DNA of 64,000 nt from Amyelois transitella (taxonomy: Eukaryota > Arthropoda > Insecta > Lepidoptera > Pyralidae): contig NC_083508.1 of assembly GCF_032362555.1 (NCBI RefSeq), positions 4,431,001-4,495,000 on the forward strand, given 5' to 3'. Position numbers and translations under genes: made by a program. Within the stretch, counting starts at the first letter, position 1, and each line of letters starts with the position of its first letter. Under the pieces are notes generated by a model, which saw only the letters and a program-made list of their open reading frames with translations, did no database searches and was not told the DNA's origin. This document shows, piece by piece, positions 24,801 to 36,500 of the stretch.

Positions 24801-27800
24801 AACACCAGTCGCCACAGAACTAAACGTTGCTAAAGAAATTAACTCTGCTCCATCAAAAATTAACACAGAAAGACCATCCCGTGTGAAAAGAAAACCAAAA
24901 AAATTTGATGACACTGAGTTGTTTGGCTTGAAAAAACGAAGAAATTCTTCAGGTCTAAATGATTCACAAGTTACAAACGAATCTCAATCTCAATCGGACG
25001 ATGATGATGATAATGTTAAAGCCAACAAAAGTGTAGACTTAGCTTTTAATAATGAAACGCAGACAAATGATGTCAAATCTGAATTGAAAATATGTGACGA
25101 AGATTTGAATAAATCTAAAGAAGTAGTTCAGAGTGGTGTTGTCTCTTTGCATGAAAATGAGATTGGTATTAATGATTCTAATGATAATGGTAAAAATGAT
25201 CCATTTAAAATTGCAGTAACAATGATTTCCCAAACAGAAAAAGTTGATGACACAAGCTCAAAATGTGCACAGGATAAAAAATCGTTGACAACTCCAAAAT
25301 CGGTAAGGAAGAAAGATCCACAAGAGACTTCGTCTAAAAAAAACACTCTTAAGAGATCTAGAATTGAAAAGGAATTGGCAATAGATACTGTTGAAGGCCA
25401 TCCATTTTTGAAAACAAATACAGGTAAAAGATTAACTAGGAAAAATCTTATCAATTCTACCACCAGGAGAACCAGTTTAGTTGATAAAATGAATAAATCT
25501 ATTAAAACTCCTATTAAACAAGATAAGAAAAAAGATAAAGAAAAGACTAAAGATGGCTCAGAAAAAGAGAAAACTAAACACGTATCTGCTTTCGATAAAG
25601 TTGAGAATCTGCAAAATGAGAATGGAGTAGGAACAGAAAAGGAGATGATAAAAGATGATTCTCCGAAAAACAAAGAACTACCACAAGACAGAAGTGTTGA
25701 ATCCATGGAAAGTGGTCCTTGCTCAGAGGATATAATCGAAAGTTCTCAAGATTCAACAGTGACTACCATAAGTGTTAAATCAGCAAAACCAGTGAATAAG
25801 AAACCATTAGTAGTTTTAGAAAATCTTCGTTCACTTGATGAATATGTCGGGAAAGAATTAGAAACTCAAAATTTGTTGGAAGTAGATGCTCCAAATGTAA
25901 CATTTAATGAGAATAAAGAAGAAACTAAAGAGGATATAGAAATACCACAGAATAAAACTGCTGAAGAAGTTCATAACGAAATAGATTTAACTGAAACTAT
26001 GGATACAGAGCCTTTTGATAGTGAAATTGTAGATGAGATTATTGTGATACATGACGATGCCCCTATAATATCTCTAGATACAGACTTTAGTGTCGTGGGA
26101 CCAGAAACACAGGCACTTGCAGAAGCCGATACATTGCCAAATAGTATTGATGATTCTGCAGAAATTCCGACAGATAAATCTGTTGTTGAGTTAAATAGAA
26201 GTACAGTTGATAAATCAGATTTAAATAAATTGAATATGGAAAATGACATCAAAGCGCAAGTTGTTACAGAATGTAATAAAATTGATAAAGATGTAGACAT
26301 TACTGTACACGAAACAATAGAAGTACCATCAGAAAAAGATAATGACGCATCTTCTCCATTCAGAGATGATGTTCAAAGAAAACAGGATTTCTTAGATAAT
26401 ACATTTGAGATATCGCCTATCAAGACTATGAGTCCTGATAGAGATAAAAAATCACCATCGCCAGAAACCAGTAATGATTATGTTGTTATTAAGTTGTCTT
26501 CGCCAGTGCAAAGTAATGGGGAGCCATTTGAGAAGTTCGATTCGCCGGAAATATTTACTGAAGAGAAGATATCGCCAGAGAAACGGGATCAATCGCCCCC
26601 CAGAGATGCTGTGGCTGTAAATACAAGCCCGAGTTCAAGTTTATCTTTAAAGAAACATCGACCTCAAGTAAGAAGTGGCGGTCGCGCTGCGCAAATGTTG
26701 GGTCTTTGCGTGCCTGATCGATTACAGACCCTTAAAAGTTCTGAAAGGTCAGATCTTGAGGAACCTAAAAGGAATAGTAGTACATTGTCTACACCTGCAA
26801 GAAGGAATTTGAGAATGTTATACAATTCTGTCGCCGATAATGGTGAAAATTTAGAAGACAATGAAGACAGTGAGAATTTTTTGAAATTAAAAAGATCTTT
26901 GCCTACAGCAGATAGTAGCCCATCCGTACCTATACTGAAAAGGAAATTGGTTGATATTACTGACGAGGCTACAGTTTCCCCTGCCAGCAAAGTAAGTGTA
27001 TTATGTATTAAGTATAAAATTATTAGTTCTTAAAGCAAAAGATTACTTGCAGTTATTGCGATATAATTCAGTGGGAGATTTAGAATTATAAGTTGTGTTA
27101 TTCGTTAAAGCTATTCTGGCCATTGTTGCTCATGCCATCCTTCATCTCCAATTCAAAGTGAAAATGCATGAATTACTTGTGGCTAAAATATTAATTATCA
27201 AGGAGCTATTGTTTGTGTGGATATTTATCCATGTAGGTATATTTTGTGTAAATTCTGTTTTAACTTTACAGAGGAAACGAGTTAGCTTTCACGACCCTCC
27301 AGTATCAACCACAATATCGGTACATAAGTATATAGAACCCTGTGGCATTAGATCTCCGCAAAACTCTGCACTGAAGCGTCAAGAGAGACAATTGAGGTCA
27401 CAGTCTAATATGAAGTCTCAAAAAAAACTTGACTCTGTATTTAAGTTGGATACAGTTCTAAACAAGGCTGTTGAAAGTTTTGACGACTCTGAAAAGAATT
27501 TGAGCTCAGAAGATACTCAAATGACTTCTTTGGATGAAACTCCAGTGGCAGAAATAGTCAAGACCAGTGATCTTAATGATACAGACCCAATATGCCCTGA
27601 TTTAGTTCATTGTACTGACCCGATAGATGCTATCGCTTCAGAGTTATCCTCTCCAGCCACAAAGTTAATGTTTTTGAAGGAATTAGAGGGTAAAATTGTG
27701 ACAATCGGTGATCTGGCAAAGATGACCGAACTGGAAGTTAATAGGTTATGTATTAAGGCTCCTAAAGTAAAGATAGCAAAGAAGGTTTTGACTGATTATG

Positions 27801-28839
27801 CTTTGAAGATGGTTCTTGTGGATCAAGAAAAACAAATTGTACATGAAGCAATTGAAATGCAAGAACCGCCTAAAGAAATTGTACCTGAGACTCAAAGATG
27901 TGATGCTGAAATGCAAACTAATAATGTAGTGTATAGTGATACGGAAATGCAGACAGATATCAAAGACTTTGCGTCGGTGGATATGCAAACTGATAATAAA
28001 GCCACAGCACAGAGCTACACGCAAACAATACAATCTGGAAGCAATTCGACGGAATTTGTAATTGCGTCGTGTCTGACTGAAGTACGTATATTTCTAAATT
28101 TGATATATTTTTTGTAGAAATTTTGTCAAAGGGCATTGCCGATTGCATTTGCTGCCGTCATGTCGTCAGCATGTAAATGATTTCATGCTGCAAAATATTT
28201 GGCATAGTTTTAAGGTTGGCTGTTTAATGCATGAGAATTTGCAATTTGACGTTCATTGTTGAATTTTCGTTAAACCATTCCTTTCCGGAAACCGCACGGC
28301 AAAAATATACATTCAAATAGTTACATCTATCACTTGCCCACGTTCAGTTCAGCAAAAATATAGTTTAAAAATATTTTTAATTTTCTCTATTTTCACTTAC
28401 TCATTTCTTCTCTTCCTAAAAGGTCTAAGGCATCTGAAATATTCATAGATTTTTCATAGACCTGATAGCAAATTTTGATCGAATTTAGTATTGATGTCGT
28501 AGACTTGCAATTCATTCTAACGAATTTATTTTAAATTTTTATTTTATTTTTCAGCGACCAGATTTCATTGAAGAATTGAATAAAAAACTGCCAGATACAT
28601 CGAAACAGGAGATTGTAGATAGCGTATCATTCGATGTTCTCAAAAATTCATTCCTGAATAAAATCACCCACGACAATAGTTCGGGTGTAATAAATGATGT
28701 ATTAGAAAAGACTGTATCTGGTGATACAGATTTGAGGCGTTTCCAAACATATCTCAGTAAAACATATAAGCCTAGAGAACTTATCCTATTTTGCAGTGAG
28801 TTATTGCACAAGATACATGATAAATCTATGCTCAAATGA
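18826..28839 (+). CDS. Rif1: RIF1, telomere-associated protein / replication-timing factor
   Basis: The model has coding exons 18826-19071, 19448-19684, 19898-20145, 20312-21092, 21585-21775, 22013-22259, 22648-22825, 23382-23593, 23920-26991, 27272-28081 and 28555-28839, about 2168 residues, with all phases consistent. The first 780 or so residues are helical and HEAT-like. The large exon (23920-26991) is a charged, disordered region rich in SQ and SP sites. PILK (1784-1787) and RVSF (1808-1811) form a PP1-docking pair straddling the last large exon boundary. The final exon is a compact C-terminal domain (starting RPDFIEELNKKL). RIF1 recruits PP1 to counter DDK at origins and acts in break repair. 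A 21410-21556 open stretch inside intron 4 is not used in this model (see findings). A SINE occupies intron 8. Mammalian RIF1 is somewhat longer. Confidence 0.88.
21255..21285. repeat. (ATA)n microsatellite with a LINE-tail-like flank
   Basis: An ATAATAATAATAATAATAAA run in RIF1 intron 4 is followed by TGTATTTATTCAAGTGACC, which resembles the 3' tail of a non-LTR element. Confidence 0.5.
23613..23825 (-). mobile_element. SINE-like element in RIF1 intron 8 with a 16-bp target duplication
   Basis: This is a minus-strand copy, with the (TATG)n tail end on the left and the GTGCC head on the right, internally shortened relative to other copies. It is flanked by perfect direct repeats AGTAATACAACTTACA at 23597-23612 and 23826-23841. 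The left repeat starts at intron position +4, inside the GTAAGT donor that follows the exon ending at 23593. Confidence 0.9.
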
Positions 28840-30580
28840 GATACAATATTTGTATGCATATACATAGGTTTAAATGATTTATTTGAATCGTAAAGTTTAC
28901 CATTGACATATCTTTTTAAAGATGGTATTAAATATGTCATAAGGGGAAAGATCAGAAACGCCTAAATTGGATTATCCTAAAAAATACGATATTTAAAGCT
29001 TTATTCCAGTTAATTACAAATTTGTTGTACAAATTTTAACTTGTTTGATCGTCGAGTTCCAATTGCTTTATTGGAATAAATCTTGAAATATATGTATACG
29101 TACATTTTATGTTTAATCTTTAATTGTTAGCATTATTAAAGTTAATTATTTCGTAAGTAGGATTAAGAAAACAAAAACAAATGTTATCAAAAATTATTTA
29201 TTTCATAAAACAAGATCATAATATTTACAATATCAGTCATGATTCGTCGACCTTTTGGTCATACAAATTAGTTCATCCATACAAACCTCTTATTACCACG
29301 AAATGCAATGGCGATTATCCTATATTGTATGAATGAATCTCTATTGTGAAGTGGTAAAATAGTAAGTAACATTATGTCGATAGAGTCTACATGCGTGTGA
29401 ATTCTGTAATTTATTTTATAGAACGAACGAACTTACATCGAGGGTTCGTACGCAGTCAGCAGCCATTATCAGAGTTCTTTTTAAGTGTCTATTTCATGTA
29501 ATCAATATATCTAGAAATTTACCTTCACTTATTTCAAAGTGTGTCCTTGTCTTGTCTTTTGGTAATTTTTCTAAACGCAAGAATGGAAAAAGTCTTGGAA
29601 AATTTGTTTTACTTGATTAGCTCTTTTTGGAATTGCATCAGGTCTATAATAGATGAAATTTTCAACATCACCTGACGCGTGTCAATGAATCTTTATGTGA
29701 ATCTGAATTTGAATGTTGCTATCAGCGTGTAAACCCTATCAAACAAGCGAAATCACGAAATATATTTTTTACATGGCAGCAAGATATATCACACAAATAT
29801 TTACAGGAAACAACTATAGACAAGTAACCTTAAAGCTTTAATATATAACACCAAGACACTTAGCTTATGTATAACACACTTATATGTACACAATCGAAAG
29901 AAAATAACTTAAAATCAGAGTTTGTATCACACGTTCTAAAATGTTCTATAAATTATTATTATGAGATGTCAACAAAAATCTGCCAAATTTTAGTTTTAGT
30001 GTTAAGAGAACAGTCTGAAATACTTTGTAAATACAGGGCACTAAATAAGACTCAATGTTTAAATATTTGAGTAAGAATTTGTTTTTAATTGATACAACCG
30101 ATATTTGTATTTGTTTAGTAGAGTTCATTAGGAACCCAAAAAACGCCGCGTCGTAGGAACTACTAGTATTTTTTTTAATAAATTATGAAAAAGAAATTGT
30201 ATTTTATTTTATCGTTTGTTGGACATACTGCAAAAATTCATTATTAAAAAAATAATACCACGGAGTCCTATCTAAATCATATTTAATTGCTTAATCTACA
30301 CATGGATGAACGAGTAGTTCGGGACAATAGATTTTTCTAGATATTGTTCCTACATTGTTTTAATTACTAACTATGGTGGTATTCCCATGTTTACACTAAG
30401 ATTTATAAAAAACTATTTAGTTAATTTTGCATATTTGGAAAAAAATAAAGCCAGGATTCTGAAGCTAATATATAAGGATCTGTACCTGGCTTACTACATC
30501 CGAAATAACGTATACTTTGGTCCGCAACTTGAGCACATTGTTGTAGAGAGTGTAATAGCTCTCCAATAATACATACTTCG
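28840..30580. other. Intergenic region between convergent RIF1 and Patched-related genes
   Basis: RIF1 (plus) and the Patched-related gene (minus) end tail to tail here. The stretch should hold both 3' UTRs. Short open frames near 29867-30070 and 30387-30569 show no recognisable protein. Confidence 0.5.
29075..29080 (+). terminator. Candidate RIF1 poly(A) signal
   Basis: An AATAAA lies about 235 bases after the RIF1 stop codon and is followed by T-rich sequence. The assignment is by position only. Confidence 0.4.
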
Positions 30581-33500
30581 TCAAGGGAATCTCATTTCTG
30601 CGACATAATCTAAGTGCTCTAGGTTTTGGTGCGAGTTAGATCGCCGTGGTGCGCGGGGCCTGTGCAAGTTGTGGTGTGAATGTGCCCGCATTACTCTATA
30701 AGTTCCTTCACGTCGAGGCCCCAAGTCGCTTGTTTTTCTAGTCGTCACCCAGTCGTCATCCCGCGATCTGGGAGCTTTGCGGTAGTTGTCGAACACTCTA
30801 CGGTTGTCTTCATAGCGTTGTCTTTGCCAAGTTCTGTCCATCTCATGCCCGTAGAGGTCTAATTCACCTGAAGGTTGGAATTGGCTGCCGCTCTGGCAGT
30901 AGCTTGATCTTTTCCAGCCGTCTTCATATTTTTTTCGTCCAGTTTCGTCTTCTCCCAATTGTCTACGCTGCGATTGGTTGGAACTACTTTCACTTGTGTC
31001 TTCTCCAGATGTGCCTATACCTAAATCTTTATCGTCTCCATAAATCTTGTAAATTCCATTTGGATTCAAAGTCTTGCCATTGAATATTTGGTCATTTAAA
31101 ACTAATTGTGGATGAGGTATACAGTATGGATGGGGAAATTTTTCTGCTTTTCCCATTTTAATGTCTTCCTGTTTAGTGCACGATCCAGGTCCAAATAAAG
31201 ACAGAAGTACTGGTAAAAGGAAGAGGCCATGCATTGCCCCAAAGAATATAACCATGAAAACCATTTTGAAGAATACGGAAAAGATGTAACTGTCAGCTAG
31301 GAGTAAAGCTACTACTCCAAGAATAGTGCTGAAAGATCCTTGAACTATTGGAAGTCCTAAAGAGTACAGACATTCGCTAACTCTATCGTTAGGAGATTTT
31401 GCTTTCGAAGACATATATGCATAGCAAATGTGAGCAGTAAAATCTACGGAAAATCCAATACACATGATAAGGTTGATCATGGATATGGAATCGAGGTTAA
31501 TATCCCAGAGAGCCATGTAGCCAACGACACCGATTTCAATAGAGACTATGCTGAAGGCCACCCACAGTGAACATAAAATATTAGGGATAAATATGAAAGA
31601 CGTGATCATCATCATGAGTGCTCCGTAACATAGATTCTGAATGGAAGTCGGTTTCACCAGTTCGAACTGTAAAGAAAAATGTATGTTAAAGCAAAATAGA
31701 TGATAGTTACGAATTTGAGAATGAATAGATGAATAGGTACGTATGCAAATATCACTAATAACTAATGCTTTGTATTGCTTTTACTTAATACTTATTCTAT
31801 AAGTTTTCGTCATATACCTAGGTAGGTATTTGTCAGAAATAAAAATGATAATGAATATTAATAATCCTTAATCAAAATCTATTATACTAAATAATGAAGT
31901 TATACGGTAATATTAAAGGGGTTTACCTGATCAAAGAACACAAAGTAAGGATGAAAAACAGAAACATTCAGTGGAGATTCTTTAACAATATCTCTCAATA
32001 CTTTGACCATCTCCTTCTCGTGGTTGGTGCCGCTGATATTGATGGCTTGTATCAAAAACCTCGAGGCGACGATCTGATCACCAGCCTCGTTAAACTTGAC
32101 GTCTAATGAGAAAGGATTCGCAGGGAAGAGCCACAACTGTAAACGAATGAAAGTGATTAATCTACATTTAATGTTAATTCATGTCTATATCATGTCAGCA
32201 TTATGGTATGTTAGTTAATGTAGCGAATTCAAATGTCTGCAAATCTTTGTTATCGGCCATTAATTTGAAAAACACTTAATTTTTTAAGGTATTTAGTGGA
32301 ATTGTACCTCTTTTAGATTATGAATGAAGTCCTTTTCATTTTCAATTGTGACATTTAGATAGTCGTTGTTTCTGGACACGTAATCGACGAATGTTCGAAG
32401 CCAGGACTCTGTGTACAATGAATTTGATATGTACGAAGTATTCTCCAGCCTTCGTGTCAAATCTTCCACTTGGTCCTGTACTTTTGGGTCCGAGTAGTTA
32501 TATTGGCCGCTAATTACAACCTGATGGCAAAAATATTAGAATATTCATACTAATTTTCCAATCTGTGCTTAAACGCAAAACTAGATTAACTCCTCATACT
32601 TACACATCACGTGTTTAGTGCTTATGGCCAGAAAGCCATGTCTATCTGTATTGATGGTACTTAGGTATTTAGATAATAAATCTTAATAAATTTATTGATT
32701 ATTGAATTTCACGTAATAGACCTATAGATACCTCAGTTTTACTACAATCACAATAGCTAGCTTACCTACTTTTTACTTCTCTTTTAGGTATATATGTAGA
32801 ATACATATATATAATCACGCCTATATCCCTTGCTGAGTAAACAGACCCGACAGCCTTAAAAAGACCGATAGACCACGTTCAACTGTTTGGCTTAATGATA
32901 GAACATAAAATTATATAACGTAAACAGGTTTTTTATTGTCATTTCATTACCTGAATCCTGTAAGGGAATTCTCTGTAATAGAGATCTTCACGGTCGAAGA
33001 ACTCCACAGAATATGAATCTTCTTTAGACAATTTCCTTCGTTCCAGTCCTTCTTTAAGATTCGTTACGCCGTATCCTGCCCCCGCGAGGTATGCCAAAAA
33101 CACGATTAAAACAAGAGCCTTCACAGCGTTATTGTTAAGCAAATCAGCCATGGTTGTCTTGAAAAACGCCATAATGCAGTGTTCTTTATTGTCCACGGGA
33201 TTATCTGGGTCAGCCGGGTCTATGCCACCACTACAGAACACTCTGTATAGCCATGATCTCTCTTCTGTAATGAGTGAAATGAAGATTACAATACCTTGTA
33301 GAAAACATTTTTGCTTACTTTCGTTTGGAAATTTTTAACTAACTTGTTGCTAGCAATTTATCTAACGGCTTGAAGACTTGCACTCATAGAAATTTCTATG
33401 CTAGCACTGTAGACATGGATCGTATTCAATCAGATTGAATTAAGGTACATTCAGTTTATATCTATGGTTTACATCATACACTATCTTCTATTTTGGATTG

Positions 33501-36500
33501 CTTTAAGGTAAAATAAAGATTTATACCTTTTCTGGCTCTGGATTCTGGCAAAACTTTCATCATAGTGATGGTATGCCGGTTTTGTTTCTCTCGATACCCC
33601 GACACGGCGACGCAGCCCGCGAAGAAAGTCAGGTGCCAGACGAAAGTGAAGCATACCGCCAAACCTGAAATTATTTCCCTGCTACATGATGGAAGGATGG
33701 AATTGAGATTCAAAAAATGACAGGTTGCTAGGCCATCGCCTACTAGAATAATCCCAAGTTTATTATCCTTTCCCCTAGTCGCCTTTTACGTCATCCATAC
33801 TTTTACGTCATTATTACTACTAGCCTATCAGTTTTTTCAAGATGTTGGCTCTGTCTACCCCGCAAGGGTATAGACGTGATTATATGTATGTATTTATTTT
33901 TTCGTTAATATTTTAATTTGACAAGATTGCAATCATTGATGAATTCGGATAAAACAAAAAAGTTTACAGAGATCATGCCAAGTGGAAAGATTTAGTTTCT
34001 GTCAACCGCTACTGGTAAGAGGCGTATGTACTAGTTATTCTAAAGAATGTTCTCATCGATGCCAACTTCCACAATCTGGGAGCACAATGCAAAGAAAAAA
34101 AAATTTACCAGAATACATGCAGAATATTTGCACAGACGGGAACGGCGAGAAGATGCCGATGAAGAAGGACAGCATGTCCGTAACAGAAGTGATGGTGATA
34201 GAGACAGCTGCTTCAGACAACATGGCCGCCATGCGCTCGGGCACCGGCAGCTTCGGCGACGCCCGCCTCCACGCGGCTAGCATCACGAAGGTGTCGTCTA
34301 TACCGATACCTGGAAACACCGTCATATTATGAAACTAACTATCTAATTATTTTGGGAAAAGAATATAACCTAGCTATTTAAGAGGCTAATAAATAACGAA
34401 AATCAATAAATTGGTTTGGGTACTTTAGAAGTTACTTATATAAAATATCCTTAAATTCCTTCCTCTCTACTGGTCTGCCTATTATGGCATGTAAGTTAAT
34501 GTAAAGGATCCTTTGATATGATTCATACACACACAACGTTGCTTGAAGACTATACTACTGGTAATCTTCATCATACTGGCTGGTTAACCCCGTGGTCACG
34601 CGGTCAAATCGTCACCTTTTTGAGAGTAGCCATGGGTGCAACTTTTAACCAGGGTAATATTAAGACTGGTAATATTATGTTCTACGCACTAAATAAACAA
34701 ATTGGACACTTACCAATCATCAAAAACGGTGCCGCTAAATTGATACCAATGAATGAAATCCCCAAATAAATGGCGCATCCGAAAGCCGCAGCCGTTGCCA
34801 TCACAGCCGAAATGTTCCCAAGCAAACCCAACCAGGGTTTCGAGCGAACCCAGTCGCCCATCATACAGGTTAAGATCGAGAATATTCCCATTAATATGAA
34901 GGTTGAGCTGAAGAAAGGCACGACGGTTCTCGTGTTCTTTTCCAGCTCATGATCAAGAGTCCGGGACGCAAATCGTGCAACTGATATGTGTTTGAAACGA
35001 CCCGTATCTTCTGCTACTCCGACTGCGTCCAAGAAGGCGTCTTCCCACGCTGCACCTCTGAAATTTAAATTTCAAAAGGTTAGAAATTTTATCTACAGAT
35101 GTAGGTTAAAATAAGTAGATAAAATTATACTTAAAGTACCTAGTAGTACCTACATACGGAAAAAGTGTAACTTAACTATAGGTAGCTTAATTTTATATTT
35201 CACACATATTTTACTGCTTAAATGACGTGTGCGTGATTACAGTAAATCATGATTTTCCGGTAGGTAACACGCTATTTTAGCCTGAAGTAACGTAAAGATT
35301 TTATTTTACATTTTTTGAAAAGTAGGTATACGTAGTAGCAATACGATACAGGATTTTGCCACTGATATTCAGGGCAAAATCCTTGAAAGAAGACGTGTGG
35401 GGAAAAGGCGTCACCCTCAGTTAAGAAACCTCCGCAACTGGTTCAGCCAGAGTACCACCTCGCAATTAAATGGGAGTAGCTTCGAGTAAAAGCCTGACTT
35501 GCTCGCTCCAGGCTCATAGGCGGACATCGGGTTCTTCCCGTTCGGGTTAGGGTTCGGGAGTGACTGGAACTAGCCAGCCTTGCTTGAATATAAATATGGA
35601 ATTCTTGTTTCTGAATGAAAATAAATTCCTGACCGATATTACAATTAGCGCGGAAAAAGAACATCTCATACCAAGCTTACAAGGAAGCTAGTAAAAATCT
35701 TGACCCACAAAAGGAGTTTACTATGTTTTTCTAGCCAACAGACGCAGTTAGCATTCGGAGCGGTCCAAAGCGTGTCAAGATCGATCCCCATTATCTAAGT
35801 TAACGTTGTTTACGCCAAGTGCAACTGAATTAGTATGCAAAACAACAAACCACTTTTCAACAGCTTGAATTTATTGCAATCAAGATGGTTGTGGAATAAA
35901 AATCGAGAGGAATGATTAATGATTGTAATTAAGTCCGATTTATTCGTTTATCCATAGCCTATATTTAAGCCTAAATGATTCTTATTAAGTGTAGGTACCA
36001 ACCGACATTCTCTTTTTTTGTAACTAAGTATTTTACGAGTACATATTATAACCAATCGCACCTATGGACTTCCCCGAATTGCGTGTATGCAGTTATTACT
36101 GATATACAGATTTATAATTCTGTTTTTGCGGATATCCTCTGCTTACCAATTAAACGAAAGATAACTGTTTGACCGTGAACGCCGTTTGTTTTGTGATCTT
36201 TTGCTTACAACCCAATCTATTAGTGTATTGGAGTTAGAAATTTCATATTAATATTTAAAGGAATTGTTTTTTGGAATCGATAATTTTTTGTTAATTGAAT
36301 TAACTATTTATCAATTAAATAGTATAAAATATGGACCTTAATGCTAATAACATACTTTGATAATCCTTGATCAACCTAAACAATGTTTCAAATATGGCAT
36401 CTGCTTATATCTATAGGTAAGTCAAGTAGACTATAGTTGTCAATTATTCATGAAAGGTCCATATGATGACACACTTGGTTGTGAGGTGTCATGCGTGAAT

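Noticed and set aside
25128..25706. Minus-strand open frame of 192 codons
   Set aside because: It is antisense to the large RIF1 exon; its Ser/Phe-rich composition is the mirror of Lys/Asp/Glu-rich codons.
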